DNA from: Clarkia xantiana subsp. parviflora
Lineage: Eukaryota; Streptophyta; Magnoliopsida; Myrtales; Onagraceae
DNA: 64,000 nucleotides
Direction: 5' to 3'
NCBI GenBank assembly: GCA_036873135.1
Contig: JAPTYO010000017.1
Span: 2,108,001-2,172,000, forward strand
The notes under the pieces are model-generated. The model was not told where the DNA came from, ran no database searches, and saw nothing but the letters and a program-made list of their open reading frames with translations. Position numbers and translations under genes: made by a program. Below, in pieces: positions 22,316-33,497 of the stretch (positions are counted from its first letter, which is position 1; every line of letters begins with the position of its first letter).

Positions 22316-24080
22316 ATGCCTTCTACTCGTTCAATGGCGGCTGGCAAGCAAAGAAGGCAAGGACAATCTGGTAGTTCTCGTCACCCCGCTGCAACAACTC
22401 TGAATTCACTACCAGAACAGGAGGAAAACCAGAACCATCCCGCTGCTGAGCACTCCCAGACAGGAGGGCATAATGAAGGTCCCGAAGAGATTGCTGCTCA
22501 GCACCAGGGCAATAGGGAGCAGGAGGCTCCCCCAGCTACGGACCTGACGAGGGCTGTGGCAGAAGCCATGCCCATGTTTTTGGCAGCCGTGGAGGCTCTC
22601 TTAGATCGGAGACAGGCCGCGAGGAGGCAGGAGGAGATTCCCCCGTTAGAAGAAGCGCCCCCACCAGCAGTGGTTCGGAACGTACAGGAGGCTCCGCCCC
22701 GAGGCCAGGACAGGAGTAGGGTGTCCATTCAGCTAGAGAGATTCGTGGTTGATGGGCCAGAACCAGTACAGCACAGGACCATTCCCCTGAATGGTCCCAT
22801 CACCCCCGATCAGGTGGTAAAGATCGTGAACATCTGCGCGGGAGAGCAGAAGCCGCTGGTGTCGGAGCTGAGGGATTGATCTACTCATCCCTTCGTTCCT
22901 CGACTCATAGACACCCTAGCCCCGCCAGGGCTGGGTATCCCCACGATAAAGGAATACGATGGCAAAGGAGATCCGGTTCGTCATGTCCAGAAGCACCTCA
23001 TGGCGTGTCTGGGAAGAGCCCCGAATGAAGATATAGCGTGTACGCTGTTCCCGAACACACTTGGGGAAAGAGCCCTGACCTGGTTCTTTAGCCTGCCCCC
23101 AGGCTGCATCACTTGCTGGGCAGATATGCACGACCGATTCATTCAGCAGTACTAGGGCCGTAGACGTTTGCTGAAGAGTGTGAGGTTCCTGACCCAGGTG
23201 GTTCAGAGGCCCGAAGAATCACTGGCACACTATTACCAGCGGTACACTGCCAGTGTGGCGGAGATTGATGAGGAGATCTCGGAGGGTGAAACCATCCGTA
23301 CATTCATTCAGAACCTAACGGCCCCCTACGGTTCCGACCTAATGCACAGCGTGGCTGAGAAAGCCGTGTGGAATATGGAGGCACTACAGAAGAGGGTGAA
23401 ACGACAAATCGATGTCCAGGAGTCGAAGATAGCCGCTGGAGAGCTGGAGCCCCCGAAGTCGAATAAAGGGAAGCAGTCGGTTAAACCTTTCGACGATCGT
23501 AAGTCAAAGGGTAAACCCGAGGGCAGTCGGGATCGAGGAGGCTCTGGTCGGAGGGATGATAGGCGTTCTTTAAGGAAGGACAAGCGGGAGGATCTCGACA
23601 TTCCTCTCAACTGCTCCATGGCGGAGGTACTAACGGTCATGGAACAACAAGGTATCTCCAGGTACCCCCCAAAGAAGGATGGAGAATTCTTAGGATCCCG
23701 CACGGATCGCTACTGCCGATTTCACCGCGCAAATGGTCATGACACCAACCATTGTCGGGAGCTGAAGAAGGAGATCGAGAAACTGATCCAGAAGTGGAAG
23801 CTCAAGGAGTTCGTCGGGGATAAGCGGTGTCGATCCCTCTCTCGGTCCCGATCGCGGTCCCGTTCTCGATCCCGCGATCGGTCCCCAAAGAAGAAGAGGT
23901 CCGATCCGGAGCCGTCCGGTGCCCGCAAAGAACGACGGGGCACCATTAATGTGATTCACGGAGGATTTGCTGCTGATGGTGATACCTCGTCCTCCCGGGA
24001 GGTTCATGCCTCTAGAATTCCTACGGCTGTGGTGCTAGGTAAGAGGTCTCGATCCTGGACCCTGAAGGAAGAAATGGTGA
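22316..24080 (+). pseudogene. Element C gag with zinc knuckle and RS-rich region
   Basis: Capsid/nucleocapsid precursor. Start chosen at ATG 22,316 (MPSTRSMAAG); the frame is open back into the primer site but only with a TTG. Core capsid block around 22,900-23,150 contains LGERALTWFFSLPPG (retrotransposon gag type). Knuckle [16 protein letters not shown]2HX4HX4C, at 23,714-23,755. An Arg-Ser dipeptide run follows at about 23,825-23,885, then a basic KKKR patch. Stops TGA 22,877-22,879 (D has Arg CGA there) and TAG 23,153-23,155 (D has Gln) break it. Protease follows in the same frame. Confidence 0.88.
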
Positions 24081-26226
24081 TCTCCTTTTCGTCGGAGGAT
24101 CTCATAGGCGTGGAGACTCCGCACGATGACGCCTTGGTTGTAACCTTAGATGTAGACGGGTACGAGATGAAGCGAATTCTGATCGACGGAGGAAGCTCCT
24201 CCGATATTCAATTTATGGACGCGCTGGAGGCTATGGGAAAAACGAAGAAAGATCTGAAGGAGGCAAACTTCCCGATGGTCGGGTTCTCTGGTTCAACCTC
24301 CTTCCGCTAGGAGTAATCACCTTACCAGTGGAGTTTGGTAGTGGGTGGAAATCAGAAAGGAGGAACGTGGAATTCGTGGTAGTTGATTCCGCGGGGACTT
24401 ACAACGCGATTATCGGGAGAACCACCATCAACCCCCTGATGGCAGTTGCCTCGACAGTACACCAGAAGATGAAGTTCCGGACCGACCACGGAGTCGGAGA
24501 AGTCAAGGGTGACCAGGTAGCTTCCCGAAAATGTTATGTTAACGCCACCCGGAGGAGTAGGCGAGAGGCCATGACTGTCCTTCAGACAGATACAGATCCT
24601 AGAGAGGAGCTTGGGTGTCCCGCCCCCATAGAAGATCTAAAAGAAGTTGAGATCGACGGACCCCAGAGGAAGGTGAAAATCGGGTCTGCTCTGACTGAGG
24701 AGACAGCCCAAAAATTGATTGAGTTGCTGAAGGAGTTCAAGGAGTTGTTTGCCTGGTCCCCGAGCGATATGCCAGGAATCAGCCCCGATGTGATCGTACA
24801 CGAGCTGAAGATAGATCCCGCAATCAAACCTATCACGCAGAAAAGGCGTCCGATGGGCACAGACAAGAAGATCGCGATCCAGCAGGAGGTGGGCAGGTTG
24901 CTCGATGCTGGGTTTATTAAAGAGCTCCGATTCCAGACTTGGGTCGCTAATCCGGTACTGGTGAAGAAGACTAATGGGAAATGGCGGATGTGTGTGGATT
25001 TCCGCGACCTAAATAAGGCTTGCCCAAAGGACTGTTACCCACTCTCGAGAATTGACCAGTTGGTGGATGCCACATCGGGACATGAGCTGTTGAGCTTCAT
25101 GGATGCGTATTCGGGCTACAACCAGATCAAGATGGCTAAAGAAGACGCGCCTCACACAGCGTTTTATGCAGACAACGACATCTATCACTACGATGTCATG
25201 CCTTTCGGGTTAATCAATGCTGGGGCAACCTACCAGCGGATGGTGAACAAGCTATTCGGAGATATGCTTGGGGAGACCATGGAGGCTTACGTGGATGACA
25301 TGCTGGTGAAATCCCGACAAGCTGAGGATCATGTGCACAACCTAGCCATGGCGTTTGAGCGGATGAGGCTTCATCAGGTTCGCCTAAACCCGACGAAATG
25401 CGCCTTCGGAGTCCACTCAGGGAAATTTTTGGGCTTTATGGTGAGCCAGAGAGGAATTGAGGTGAATCCCGAGAAGCTGAGGGCGATTGAAGAGATGCAG
25501 TCTCCGATAAACCATCGGGAAGTACAAGTGCTGAATGGCCGACTGGCTGCAATGAATCGCTTCCTATCCAAAGCCAGCGACCGATCAATGCCATTTTTTG
25601 AAGTCCTGAGGGCCAACAAGAAGTTTGAGTGGACCGCCAAGTGTGAAGAAGCGTTCCAAGCACTCAAGCAACACCTTCGCACCCTCCCGCCGTTGGCGAA
25701 ACCGGTTCCAGGCGAGCCGCTCTATCTTTACTTGGCTGTTTCTGAATTTGCCATTAGCTCTGTGTTAGTGAAGGTTGTCGAGGGTAATCAAGTCCCCGTC
25801 TATTATGTAAGCAAGGCGTTTGCCAAGTCTGAATTAAATTATCCTGTCGTTGAGAAGTATCTCTTTGCGTTGATTATTACTGCTCGGAAGCTAAGGCCTT
25901 ATTTCCACGCACACGAGATTACTGTGTTGACGAGCCAGCCTTTGAAGCATTTTTTGAACCGACCAGATGCGTCGGGGAAATTAGTAAAATGGGCAGTAGA
26001 GCTTAGTGAGTTTCCCATACACTTTGCTCCGAGAACGGCTATTAAGGGCCAGGCGTTGGCGGATTTCATAGCAGAATCTACAACCCCCGATCTGGAAGAA
26101 GCGGGCCCTGTAGAGGGGGCAACCATAGAGGTCCCGACAGAAGAGAAACCAGAGAGGGCAGAGCAATCAGAACAGCCAAACGAGGGAAATACCTGGGAGA
26201 TGTACACGGATGGCTCCTCGAGTTGA
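24081..26226 (+). pseudogene. Element C protease, reverse transcriptase and RNase H
   Basis: Protease active site ILIDGGSSSDI near 24,177-24,210. A frameshift near 24,300 (D reads SGSTSYPLGM here) moves the rest to another frame, open from 24,328 to 26,226. RT motifs: MCVDFRDLNKACPKDCYPL near 24,990-25,045, MPFGLINAGATYQRM near 25,198, YVDD at 25,288-25,299. The gypsy RNase H follows (LYLYLAVSEFAIS; YYVSKAF near 25,800). A TGA at 26,224-26,226 falls at the start of the second RNase H. Otherwise the RT frame is intact. Confidence 0.92.
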
Positions 26227-27916
26227 GACGTATCAGGAGCAGGCTTTTTGTTAATACCACCGGGTGGAGGTGAGCCGCTCCGATATGCCCTGGCTTTAAC
26301 ATTTAAGGCCACGAACAACGAAGCGGAGTATGAGGCTCTTATCACGGGCCTGAAAATTGCTAGAGGCACGGGAGTCGATCACTTGAGAGTGAAGTGCGAC
26401 GCAGCTTTAATCGTAAACCAGGTTCAAGGGCGATATGAAGCGAGGAGCCCGATAATGAAGAAATACCTGCGCGAGGTACAAACCTTGAAGGAGAGCTTTA
26501 AAAGCTTTGACATTGAGGCAATCCCGAGGGAGGAAAACGTAGAGGCAGATGCTCTGAGCAAATTTGCCCTGGGGGCACCCTTGGAAGAAAATCGGAAGGT
26601 ACACTTCTTGGAGAAGGTGATCTTGTCAACCACCGACCCGACACAGGTATGTGCTATTGAAGCAGGATCGGAGGAGGAGCCCACTTGGATGACCCCGATA
26701 GTCGCATACCTGACTACGGGGGCAGTCCCCGATGATAAGGTAGTAGCTGACAGGATACGTCGGATCGCGGCTAATTACGTGATGCTAGACGATCAGCTGT
26801 ACAAGAAGGGCTGGTTCTCGACTCCGTACTTGAAGTGTGTGGCAGAACCCGATACAAATCGAATCCTGAAGGAGGTGCATGAAGGGGTCGCGGCTTGTCA
26901 TGAAGGGGCCCGATCCATTTTGAGGAAAGTGCTGAACTTGGGCTATTATTGGCCTACGATGAGCAAGGACGCGACAGCGTTGGTCCGATCCTGTGACGCG
27001 TGCCAGAGGTACGCCCCGAGTATCGTGGCTCCGGCCGCTAATCTGACATCCATCAAGAGCGCTTGGCCCTTCGCGCAATGGGGCATCGACTTGGTGGGAC
27101 CTCTTCCACAGGCACAAGGTCAATGTAAGTACTTACTGGTAGCTATCGATTATTTCTCAAAATGGATAGAGGCAAAGGCACTGGCCAGAACGACGGGGAA
27201 CCAGATCGTCAAATTCCTCCAGACCCATATTGTGTCCAGATACGGGATTCCTAAGGTGGTGATCAGCGACAATGGTCCACCGTTTAACGGCTCTCAGGTG
27301 AGGGAGTATCTGGAGGAGTTGAACATTGAGCATCGGACAGCTTCCGTACGCCATGCTCAAACTAACGGTCAGGTGGAATCAGCCAACAAAATCGTGATGG
27401 GTGGCCTGAAGAAGAGGGTCTATGCCTTGAAGGGCAAATGGCTGAACGAACTGGAAAACGTGCTTTAGGCTGTTAGAACGACACCCAAACGATCAACGGG
27501 GGAGACTCCGTTTGGCCTCGTTTAATGCACGGAGGCTGTCGCCACCGTGGAGGTAGCTGTGACGAATGATGAGATGAGACGAGCCTCTGACGAATGATGA
27601 GATGAGACGTCTGGACTTGGAGTTGCTCGAAGAGAAGAGGCGGGAAGCCGATGAAGTCCAAGCTCGAATGCGTTTGGCGACGGCCAGGTACTACAATCGG
27701 CGAGTTAAGTCCCGACAGTTCTTCGTCGGGGAGCTGGTTTGGCGTCGCAACGAGTTCACCCTTTTGGATCGAATCAACAAGATGTCACCAAAATGGGAAG
27801 GACCTTATAAGGTCGTGGGGATGCCAGCTCCAAATGCGTACAAATTGGAAGACCTCGATGGCAGAGTATTGAAGCATTCTTTTAGTGGCGAACACTTGAA
27901 GAAACACCATGCTTGA
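26227..27916 (+). pseudogene. Element C second RNase H and integrase
   Basis: An additional RNase H domain (TDGSSS before the stop, then GAGFLL, NNEAEYEALITGL, EADALSKFAL, about 26,200-26,575) is typical of Tat elements. Integrase: HHCC zinc domain with ACHEGARS and CDACQRYAP (26,890-27,020); catalytic Asp in GIDLVGPL (27,085), Asp in SDNGPPF (27,265), Glu in GQVESANK (27,372). TAG at 27,466-27,468 replaces Trp (D has TGG). At 27,560-27,609 a 21-bp phrase is duplicated and part of the D sequence is missing. The C-terminal GPY/F-type end (KWEGPYKVVG) is open at 27,602-27,916. Confidence 0.92.
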
Positions 27917-27917
27917 T

Positions 27918-28400
27918 GAAAGTCGCCTTAAGTGGTGCCCAAAGAAAGTCGCCTTAAGTGGTGCCCAAAGAAAGTCGCCTTAAGTGGTGCCCGATGTAAA
28001 ATCGCCTTAAGTGGTGTATGCTGTTTATCGTTTAATTCGATGTAAGCCAATTTTGTGCCATCAATAAATAAAAAGGTTGCTTCCGATCAGAATTATTCTT
28101 ATATTTACTCTAAGCTTTATTAAGTCGCCTTGAGTGGTGCACGAGAAAAGTCGCCTTGAGTGGTGCACGAGAAAAGTCGCCTTAAGTGGTGCACGAGATT
28201 AAGTCGTCTTAAGTGATGCGTGATTCTTAGATTTATTCTAAGTATTGAAAAGTCGTCTTAAGTGATGCACGAGATTAAGTCGTCTTAAGTGATGCATGTT
28301 TTTTAGATTTATTCTAAGTATTGAAAAGTCGCCCTAAGTGGTGCATGATGATAAGTCACCTTAAGTGGTGCAAATTAGTAAATCGTCTTGAGTGATGTAC
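27918..28400 (+). repeat. Tandem-repeat region of element C
   Basis: Starts directly after integrase. Unit of 26 bp at 27,921, 27,947 and 27,973 (core AGTCGCCTTAAGTGGTGCCC), then irregular 24-40 bp variants such as AAGTCGTCTTAAGTGATGC to about 28,400. An interrupted AATAAATAAAAAGG lies near 28,061. D has a different array at the equivalent place. Confidence 0.8.
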
Positions 28401-28565
28401 GAGAATGTCTTAAGTGTCGAAGTATCGACCTAAGCAAGTGTAGTAAAGCCACATGGAGAAGTGCATCGAAAAAATCGGAACTAAGAAAGTCTGATAATTG
28501 ATAAGGGCTCAAAGGCCCGACGATTACAAAAGCGAAGAAAATGTAAGGACTCTAAAGATAAGCAG

Positions 28566-31249
28566 TTAGGCTTGGTCCTTGTCAGCGGCATCTGTGGAAG
28601 CTGGGTCCACGAGGTCGGCGGCGGAAGGCTCCACAGGGTCGGCCGCGGGAGGATCGATTATCGGGGCATCCGCACTTGGAAGCTCTGCTGCGTCTTCGAC
28701 AATTGCGGGGGTACTCCCCCCATCACTCTCCTCAGAAAGAGCAAACTATTTCTTCGAGAAGGGAGCGAGAGAAGGAGACTTGTCGAAGTTGATGGCGTCG
28801 CCATACTCCAGGTGGAGCTCCTCAACCGCATTGAAGAGAGTGTTCTCCACCTCCGCGCCGAAGAACTTCATAGCATCAGCCTGAAAGTCTTCAGACCCCC
28901 GATAATCCTCCCGGCCCTTGGCCTCAGCCACGACCAGCTGCGCAGGAACCCCCGCGACTTGCTCCTCCAGAGCCTTCTTCTCGAGGACCAGCTTGTCCTC
29001 GGCAGTCTGCCGCTCCTGTCGCTCCCGCCTCAGGAGCCCCTCAAAATCTCCGACCTGCTTTTGGAGGTCCTGAACCTTTTGGTCGAGGATGGCCTGCTCC
29101 TTGGCTAGTTTCCCCCGCGAAGATTTGGAGGCCGCAAGATCCTCCTGGAGCTTGGCGATGGCCGCCCGGTCCCGCTCCCGGGACTCATCATAGGCAATGA
29201 GGTACCCAAAAAGACGGTTGAAGTCCCCGAGCTCCTACGATAGAAGAAAGAAAAGTATTAATGGACAAACAACCAGCCTTACCAATGAAGAAGGAGAAGC
29301 GAAGTTTTACCTCTATCCGACGCAGGGACATCTCTCGAACATCCCGATGCATCGCCGTCCGATTCAGGGAGATCGGGAACCGCATGGTGGGCAGGATCGA
29401 GCCTGCCAGCAGATGCAGAGCCAGATCTTCATGCTGGTCCCCTTGTCGAAGTTGGACCCCTTGCAGTGTTTGGATTGGAGTCCAGGGAGCATCCACCTGC
29501 GTGGGGTCGAAGGCCCTGTAGAAACTCCCGTCGAGAGGGACAGGAGGAGGGCCAGCGCGAGTCGTGGAGGGGCGCGCCTCTGGCTCGACCCGGGCGGGGG
29601 AAGGAGTGAAGTTTTGGATGGGCGACGGTTGTCGCTGCTGCGGAGAAGATGAAGGGGGCAGCCCCTGAGAGGTTGGTTTCAAGGGGGACTGCCCCGTCCT
29701 CCGACGATGACGAAGGGAGCCACCCTCATCAGTCTCCTCGGAGGAGTCCAAGGTTTCCACCCGACGAAATTGTTCGCCGGTCGGGGTTTTCTCCGCAGTT
29801 GAGGGAGGCACCCCTGTTGAAGACGGTGCACCCGCGGAAGCTTCAGCGCCCGACGGAGCTCCTGAGCGACCTGCACCTAGAGGACGAGAGGCTTCAGAAA
29901 TGTAATCAGGGAGTTCATCAGGATTCTTACACCAAACAATACGTCGGGAGACATATTGATCCTTCCCGTGGTAGTGGTAGTAGCCCGCCTTCAGGACACG
30001 AGGAGTTTCACCTCGAAGGATTCGTCTAACGTCAGCAATACGGGCCTCCCTGGTCGAAGGAATCAAATCCCTCGGGACCATCCTCCTATACGATTTAATA
30101 GCGAGACGGAGCTTTTTACCTTCTTCAGCGTTCTGGACGTCGAAGAGTTGGTCCAGCTCCACGCGCTTCCGCTTAGGTTGCTCCGCAGAAGGAGACCCCG
30201 ACGGCGCAGCAGCCTTCTTGGCGGACTTCCTCTTCCGCGAAGGGCGGACGGCATCGGTCTCCCCCTGCTTAAGGAACAGATCGGTCAGCACAGATACCTT
30301 CTTGGCTGCAAACAGTAAAAGAAAAAGAGTTAGAGGTTTACCCAGGGAACCACATTGGAGGGGCCGTCGAAAAGCTGCCCCCAGAGATTATATCGAGGAG
30401 TCGGATCCCGGCGTTCACCAGTCCCGCTCCACGAGAGAATTGGCGTCGAGGGGAGTGTAGGACTCCCCCCATCGGTAGAGCTGGATGAGTTGAAGAGTTT
30501 GGAAATCTTCGTCGGTATAGGTGTGGAAGGCAGGCGGAGAGTCTGCTTCCACCTCCCATCGGGGCCATGGGATCGAAGAGTGTTGAATGATGAATTAGCT
30601 CCTTTTCCAACCGCTGTTGTCGGACCCCGTATCAACCAGGAGTCCCCGACCCTTGACCACCTTCCAGGTGTCATTGGTCCAGTTACACCGTCCAAGTTGT
30701 GCCTTGTTCCACTTCGGCATTCGGGGGTAGAAGGCGCAAACCCCCGCCTCGTTGCACTTCATCCCGTAGAAGGTCCTGAAGAGCTTGAGGCTGTATACCC
30801 ACCGCTGTCGGAAGCAGAGGACCTGGAAAGCGTTCCACAGGCGAATAGCGTGCGGAGAGAAGGTGGTCGGATGAGTTTTGTAATGCTGGCACATCTCGAC
30901 CAGATTACCACAGAAGGGGAATCTGATCCCCGCTGATACTTGCCCCGTGGAGACAAATACCTCCCCTTTTCGGGGACGAGTAACCTCAAGGTTACCCGAG
31001 GGGCGAGGCCAGGGATACGGGAAACGAGGTTCTTAAGTAGAAGTGATGCATCCCTCCCGGAGAGCTGCATCATAAGCGGTGCTAGAGATTTCATTCAGAG
31101 CATAATCAAAGTTAAAGGGCTTTCTTCCCTCAGAGCTGGATCCACTGTCTGAAAAGTAGCAATGGCAAGGAAGGCACAGTGGGATTTTCGGAAAGTTGCA
31201 AACAAGGAAAAGATGAGCAAGCAACGAAGAAGAAATCCTTACCAGACAT
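28566..31249 (-). pseudogene. Element C antisense gene, multi-exon
   Basis: Opposite to gag-pol between the repeat region and the 3' LTR. ATG 31,249 gives exon 1 (ATGTCTG to 31,243). Intron 31,149-31,242 (94 nt, GTAAGG...TTTTCAG) leads to exon 2 starting DSGSSSEGRKPF. The frame then runs to about 30,342 with stops at 31,033 and 30,595 and a 1-base loss near 30,421. A 36-nt GT-AG gap at 30,306-30,341 is too short for a usual plant intron and its frame is unresolved. The next exon ends at 29,311; intron 29,235-29,310 (76 nt, GTAAAA...CGTAG) is conserved in D; the last exon ends TAA at 28,566 with a TAG at 28,746. Product: globular N-terminal part (GIRFPFCGN, LFRTFYGMKCN), basic patches, LRGETPRVLKAGYY motif, Pro-rich linker, C-terminal coiled coil. 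N-terminal part resembles the putative gypsy-type transposon family (Transposase_28), from memory. Function unknown. Confidence 0.65.
29235..29310 (-). other. Conserved intron of the antisense gene in C
   Basis: 76 nt between LRRIE and ELGDFNRLFGYL. Donor GTAAAA, acceptor CTATCGTAG, T-rich interior. The same position in D holds an 87-nt GT-AG intron (62,721-62,807) with different sequence, which argues for real splicing. Confidence 0.65.
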
Positions 31250-31408
31250 GACGAATTGGAGGTTGAAGGAATGAACTGGGCGTTGCCGGAAAGATGGTCG
31301 GAAAAGCACTAATGGTCTTCGGAATCGCAAAAGCTTGAATTCACAAAGGTTGTAGAGAGCTCCTGAAAATTCGAAGACGGTAAAAGTCATCCAACACCCA
31401 CGGTTAGG

Positions 31409-31418
31409 GTTTTATAGG
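31409..31418 (-). promoter_or_regulatory. TATA box of the antisense gene in C
   Basis: Minus reads CGCCTATAAAACCC about 160 nt upstream of ATG 31,249, leaving a plausible 5' UTR of about 130 nt. It is inside the element, 385 bp from the 3' LTR, so transcription would not need the LTR promoter. Confidence 0.5.
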
Positions 31419-31419
31419 C

Positions 31420-31789
31420 GAAGAGGACAGTTGAAGGGACACTTCGATCCGAGTCGTCGAAGTTGAAGAGTTTTAATCTGGACCGTTGAGATGGAACGTG
31501 CAGAAGGGCAACGGGCGTAATGATGAAACGGCCTGAAAAGCACTTTTCAGAAGAAAAAAAACAGGCGCGAAAAACCAGGCACGAGTGCCGAAGACGTCGC
31601 TTCACTAGCTGCTGCATTTAATGAACTAGGGAATCGAGGAGTCCCCTCGGATTTGGCAGTTATCCACAAAGCATCGAGGAAACGTGAAGGAGAATACTAG
31701 TATTGAGTGACAATGCCAAGGGAAAGATCCCCGATTCCAATGTCGGGAGGTCGGGAGTTGAAAGACACGACGAACTAAAAGTCCCTCAT
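31420..31789. other. Short internal stretch before the 3' LTR of C
   Basis: Upstream region of the antisense gene. No ORF on plus. No recognisable motifs apart from the flanking TATA box and polypurine tract. Confidence 0.4.
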
Positions 31790-31803
31790 GTCTTGGGGGC
31801 AAA
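31790..31803 (+). other. Polypurine tract of element C
   Basis: GTCTTGGGGGCAAA directly before TGATGGG of the 3' LTR. Confidence 0.75.
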
Positions 31804-32519
31804 TGATGGGTTCGACTACAGCCGTTAGGCCCCATTAACAGTGAGGAAATGGCAAATAGGCCCGGTGGGCCCTAAACGAAGGCCAAGATGGCCCAGGCTA
31901 AGGATCCCGACGAAGGAAGTCCGAGGATGAGAGGTCCCGACAGAGTCGGACCTGACAGGCGAGCTGAACGCTCCCGACGAGATGCCTCTGAGTAGGCCCC
32001 GATGACGAATCCCTGAGAACAATAGGCCCTGTCACGATGACGAGGGGCCGCGAGCGGTGACACAACGAGATAACTCTGGAGTCCCCGACGGGAGTCGGGA
32101 CTCGTTATCAGAGGATAAGGCCGAGATACGCGGGGCATGGCCGAGATACGCGGAACGTGGTTAAGATACACGGAGCGTGGCCGAGATACGCGGGGCGTGG
32201 CCGGGATAAGCGAGATCATGGCCTAGATAGGCGGGATCACACCCGAGATACGCGGGATACGGGCTAACCACCCCCAACGGTTCACCAGGTAACTGAGGTA
32301 TCTCTTCGCCTATAAAAGGGCAAGAGGTCACCTCAGATCACTTACGTTGAAATACATTACTTGAGATTACTGCTTGCCAGTCCGTACGAGATACTCATTT
32401 AAGCATCGGAGAGGGATTCTGGGTCACCGCCCGGTCTATCCCCTCTTACAGGATTGCGTGGAGCGAAGGAGCTAGGATCGCCGTCAAAGACCGTACCGGA
32501 GTTCCACCGTGATCCAACA
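31804..32519 (+). repeat. Element C 3' LTR
   Basis: 716 bp, about 98.6% identical to the 5' LTR by hand count, with the extra base in GGAGCG near 32,460. Includes U3 repeats (32,120-32,260), a TATA box near 32,311 and the stem-loop at 32,403-32,453. Followed by GGCGA. Confidence 0.95.
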
Positions 32520-32738
32520 GGCGAGAGTTCAAGTCAATCTAAATCCAAGGCGCGGAAACCTGACTCTGAGGTCGGGCCCTCGGCTGCCAAGGAGAAGGAA
32601 ACCGCGAGAGGCTCTCTTTCAAGTGCCCTCTTGCTGACTCCCTCTCATTATAAGGAGGTAGTGGTTGAAGAGGCGCCCTATTTGCTTGAAAAAGGGAAAC
32701 AACCTGTGGATGGCGATGGGGGTGATCATAGGTCTTGA

Positions 32739-33281
32739 TGTCTCTTCTCTATCCTCTGCCCCCCAGTCGAGGGGCCGAGTTTCAGGTTTATTTCATCTTC
32801 ATGTAGATTTGACGACTTTTGAAGGTGTCTTTGGCTTTCCTATGGGTTATGTTATTAACCCTTGCGTTTGAAGATTTTTCTTTTGGTGATGGGTGTGATC
32901 ATCGCCTTACATTGAGGTTCCTTTCTCTTGCCATGGCTCTGATTAAGATAGCAAATTCTTGCTTGGGAGTTTGGTGGAGACTGCTCTTGAGTTAGCCTCT
33001 ACTAGTATTGTAGTTGTGATTGTTGTGGGGATCGTTTTGTTATATGCCCCCAATAGTGCTTGTCGTGATTCTTTGCTTTATGGTTGATTTCATGAGATAT
33101 GGAGGTTGTCTTCATAATGAGGACGTCTCCTACCTAGTATCATCTAGGGGGTTGAAATATAAGTGCATACCTTTGATGAGCGTATGAAGGGTGTTGTTTT
33201 TCCCTTTTTCTTGAATCTCCTTTTGAGGTTAGGTGTTGGCTCTTTAGGTTTGTGGTGGACTTGATGGTCTTTTTGTTTTGT
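32739..33281. other. Element E internal sequence, no gene
   Basis: T-rich on plus, no convincing ORF. Lies between the antisense-gene remnant and the first tandem array of E. Confidence 0.4.
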
Positions 33282-33497
33282 GTGGATATGATAACCACCT
33301 CTTGGTGTGTGGACATGATAGCCACTTCGCAGTGTGTGGACATGATAGCCACTTCAAGGTATGTGGACATGATAGCCACTTCAGGTTATGTGGACATGAT
33401 AGCCACTTCAGGGTATGTGGACATGATAGCCACTTCAGGGTATGTGGACGTGATAGCCACCTCGTGTTATGTGGACATGATAGCCACATCATGATGT
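33282..33497. repeat. 27-bp tandem array, eight copies
   Basis: Eight head-to-tail copies of a 27-bp unit with core GTGGACATGATAGCCACTTC. GTGG and CCAC inside the unit form a small palindrome. Because 27 is a multiple of three, several frames on both strands stay open. Lies in the 3' part of element E, matching where C and D have their arrays. Confidence 0.9.

Larger units (their letters stand above)
21565..32519 (+). mobile_element. Element C: complete Tat-type Ty3-gypsy retrotransposon
   Basis: LTRs 21,565-22,279 (715 bp) and 31,804-32,519 (716 bp), both TGATGGG...CCAACA. Target duplication GGCGA at 21,560-21,564 and 32,520-32,524. Hand count gives about 10 substitutions and one 1-bp indel between LTRs, roughly 1.4%. 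Internal order: primer site, gag with RS region, protease, RT, RNase H, second RNase H, integrase, tandem-repeat region, antisense gene, polypurine tract. Two RNase H domains and the antisense ORF are hallmarks of the Tat lineage (Retand, Grande and relatives, from memory). Inserted into element E. Confidence 0.96.
20871..32738 (+). pseudogene. Candidate antisense gene of element E, interrupted by element C
   Basis: On plus, opposite to E, a TATA-like CCATAAAAG lies at 20,873-20,881. An Arg/Ser/Lys-rich open stretch follows near 21,340-21,447, a GT...TTGTTGTTAG intron-like gap at about 21,449-21,521, then ERSPLVTEWVLAVG up to the C insertion at 21,564. After C the same frame continues SSQSKSKARKPDSEVG and stops at 32,736-32,738. 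Position (just inside the 3' LTR, opposite strand, own TATA) parallels the antisense gene of C. The N-terminal part is not resolved and the product is unknown. Confidence 0.35.

Noticed and set aside
33282..33497. CRISPR-like array
   Set aside because: Direct 27-bp units without unique spacers, in a plant retroelement; a minisatellite.
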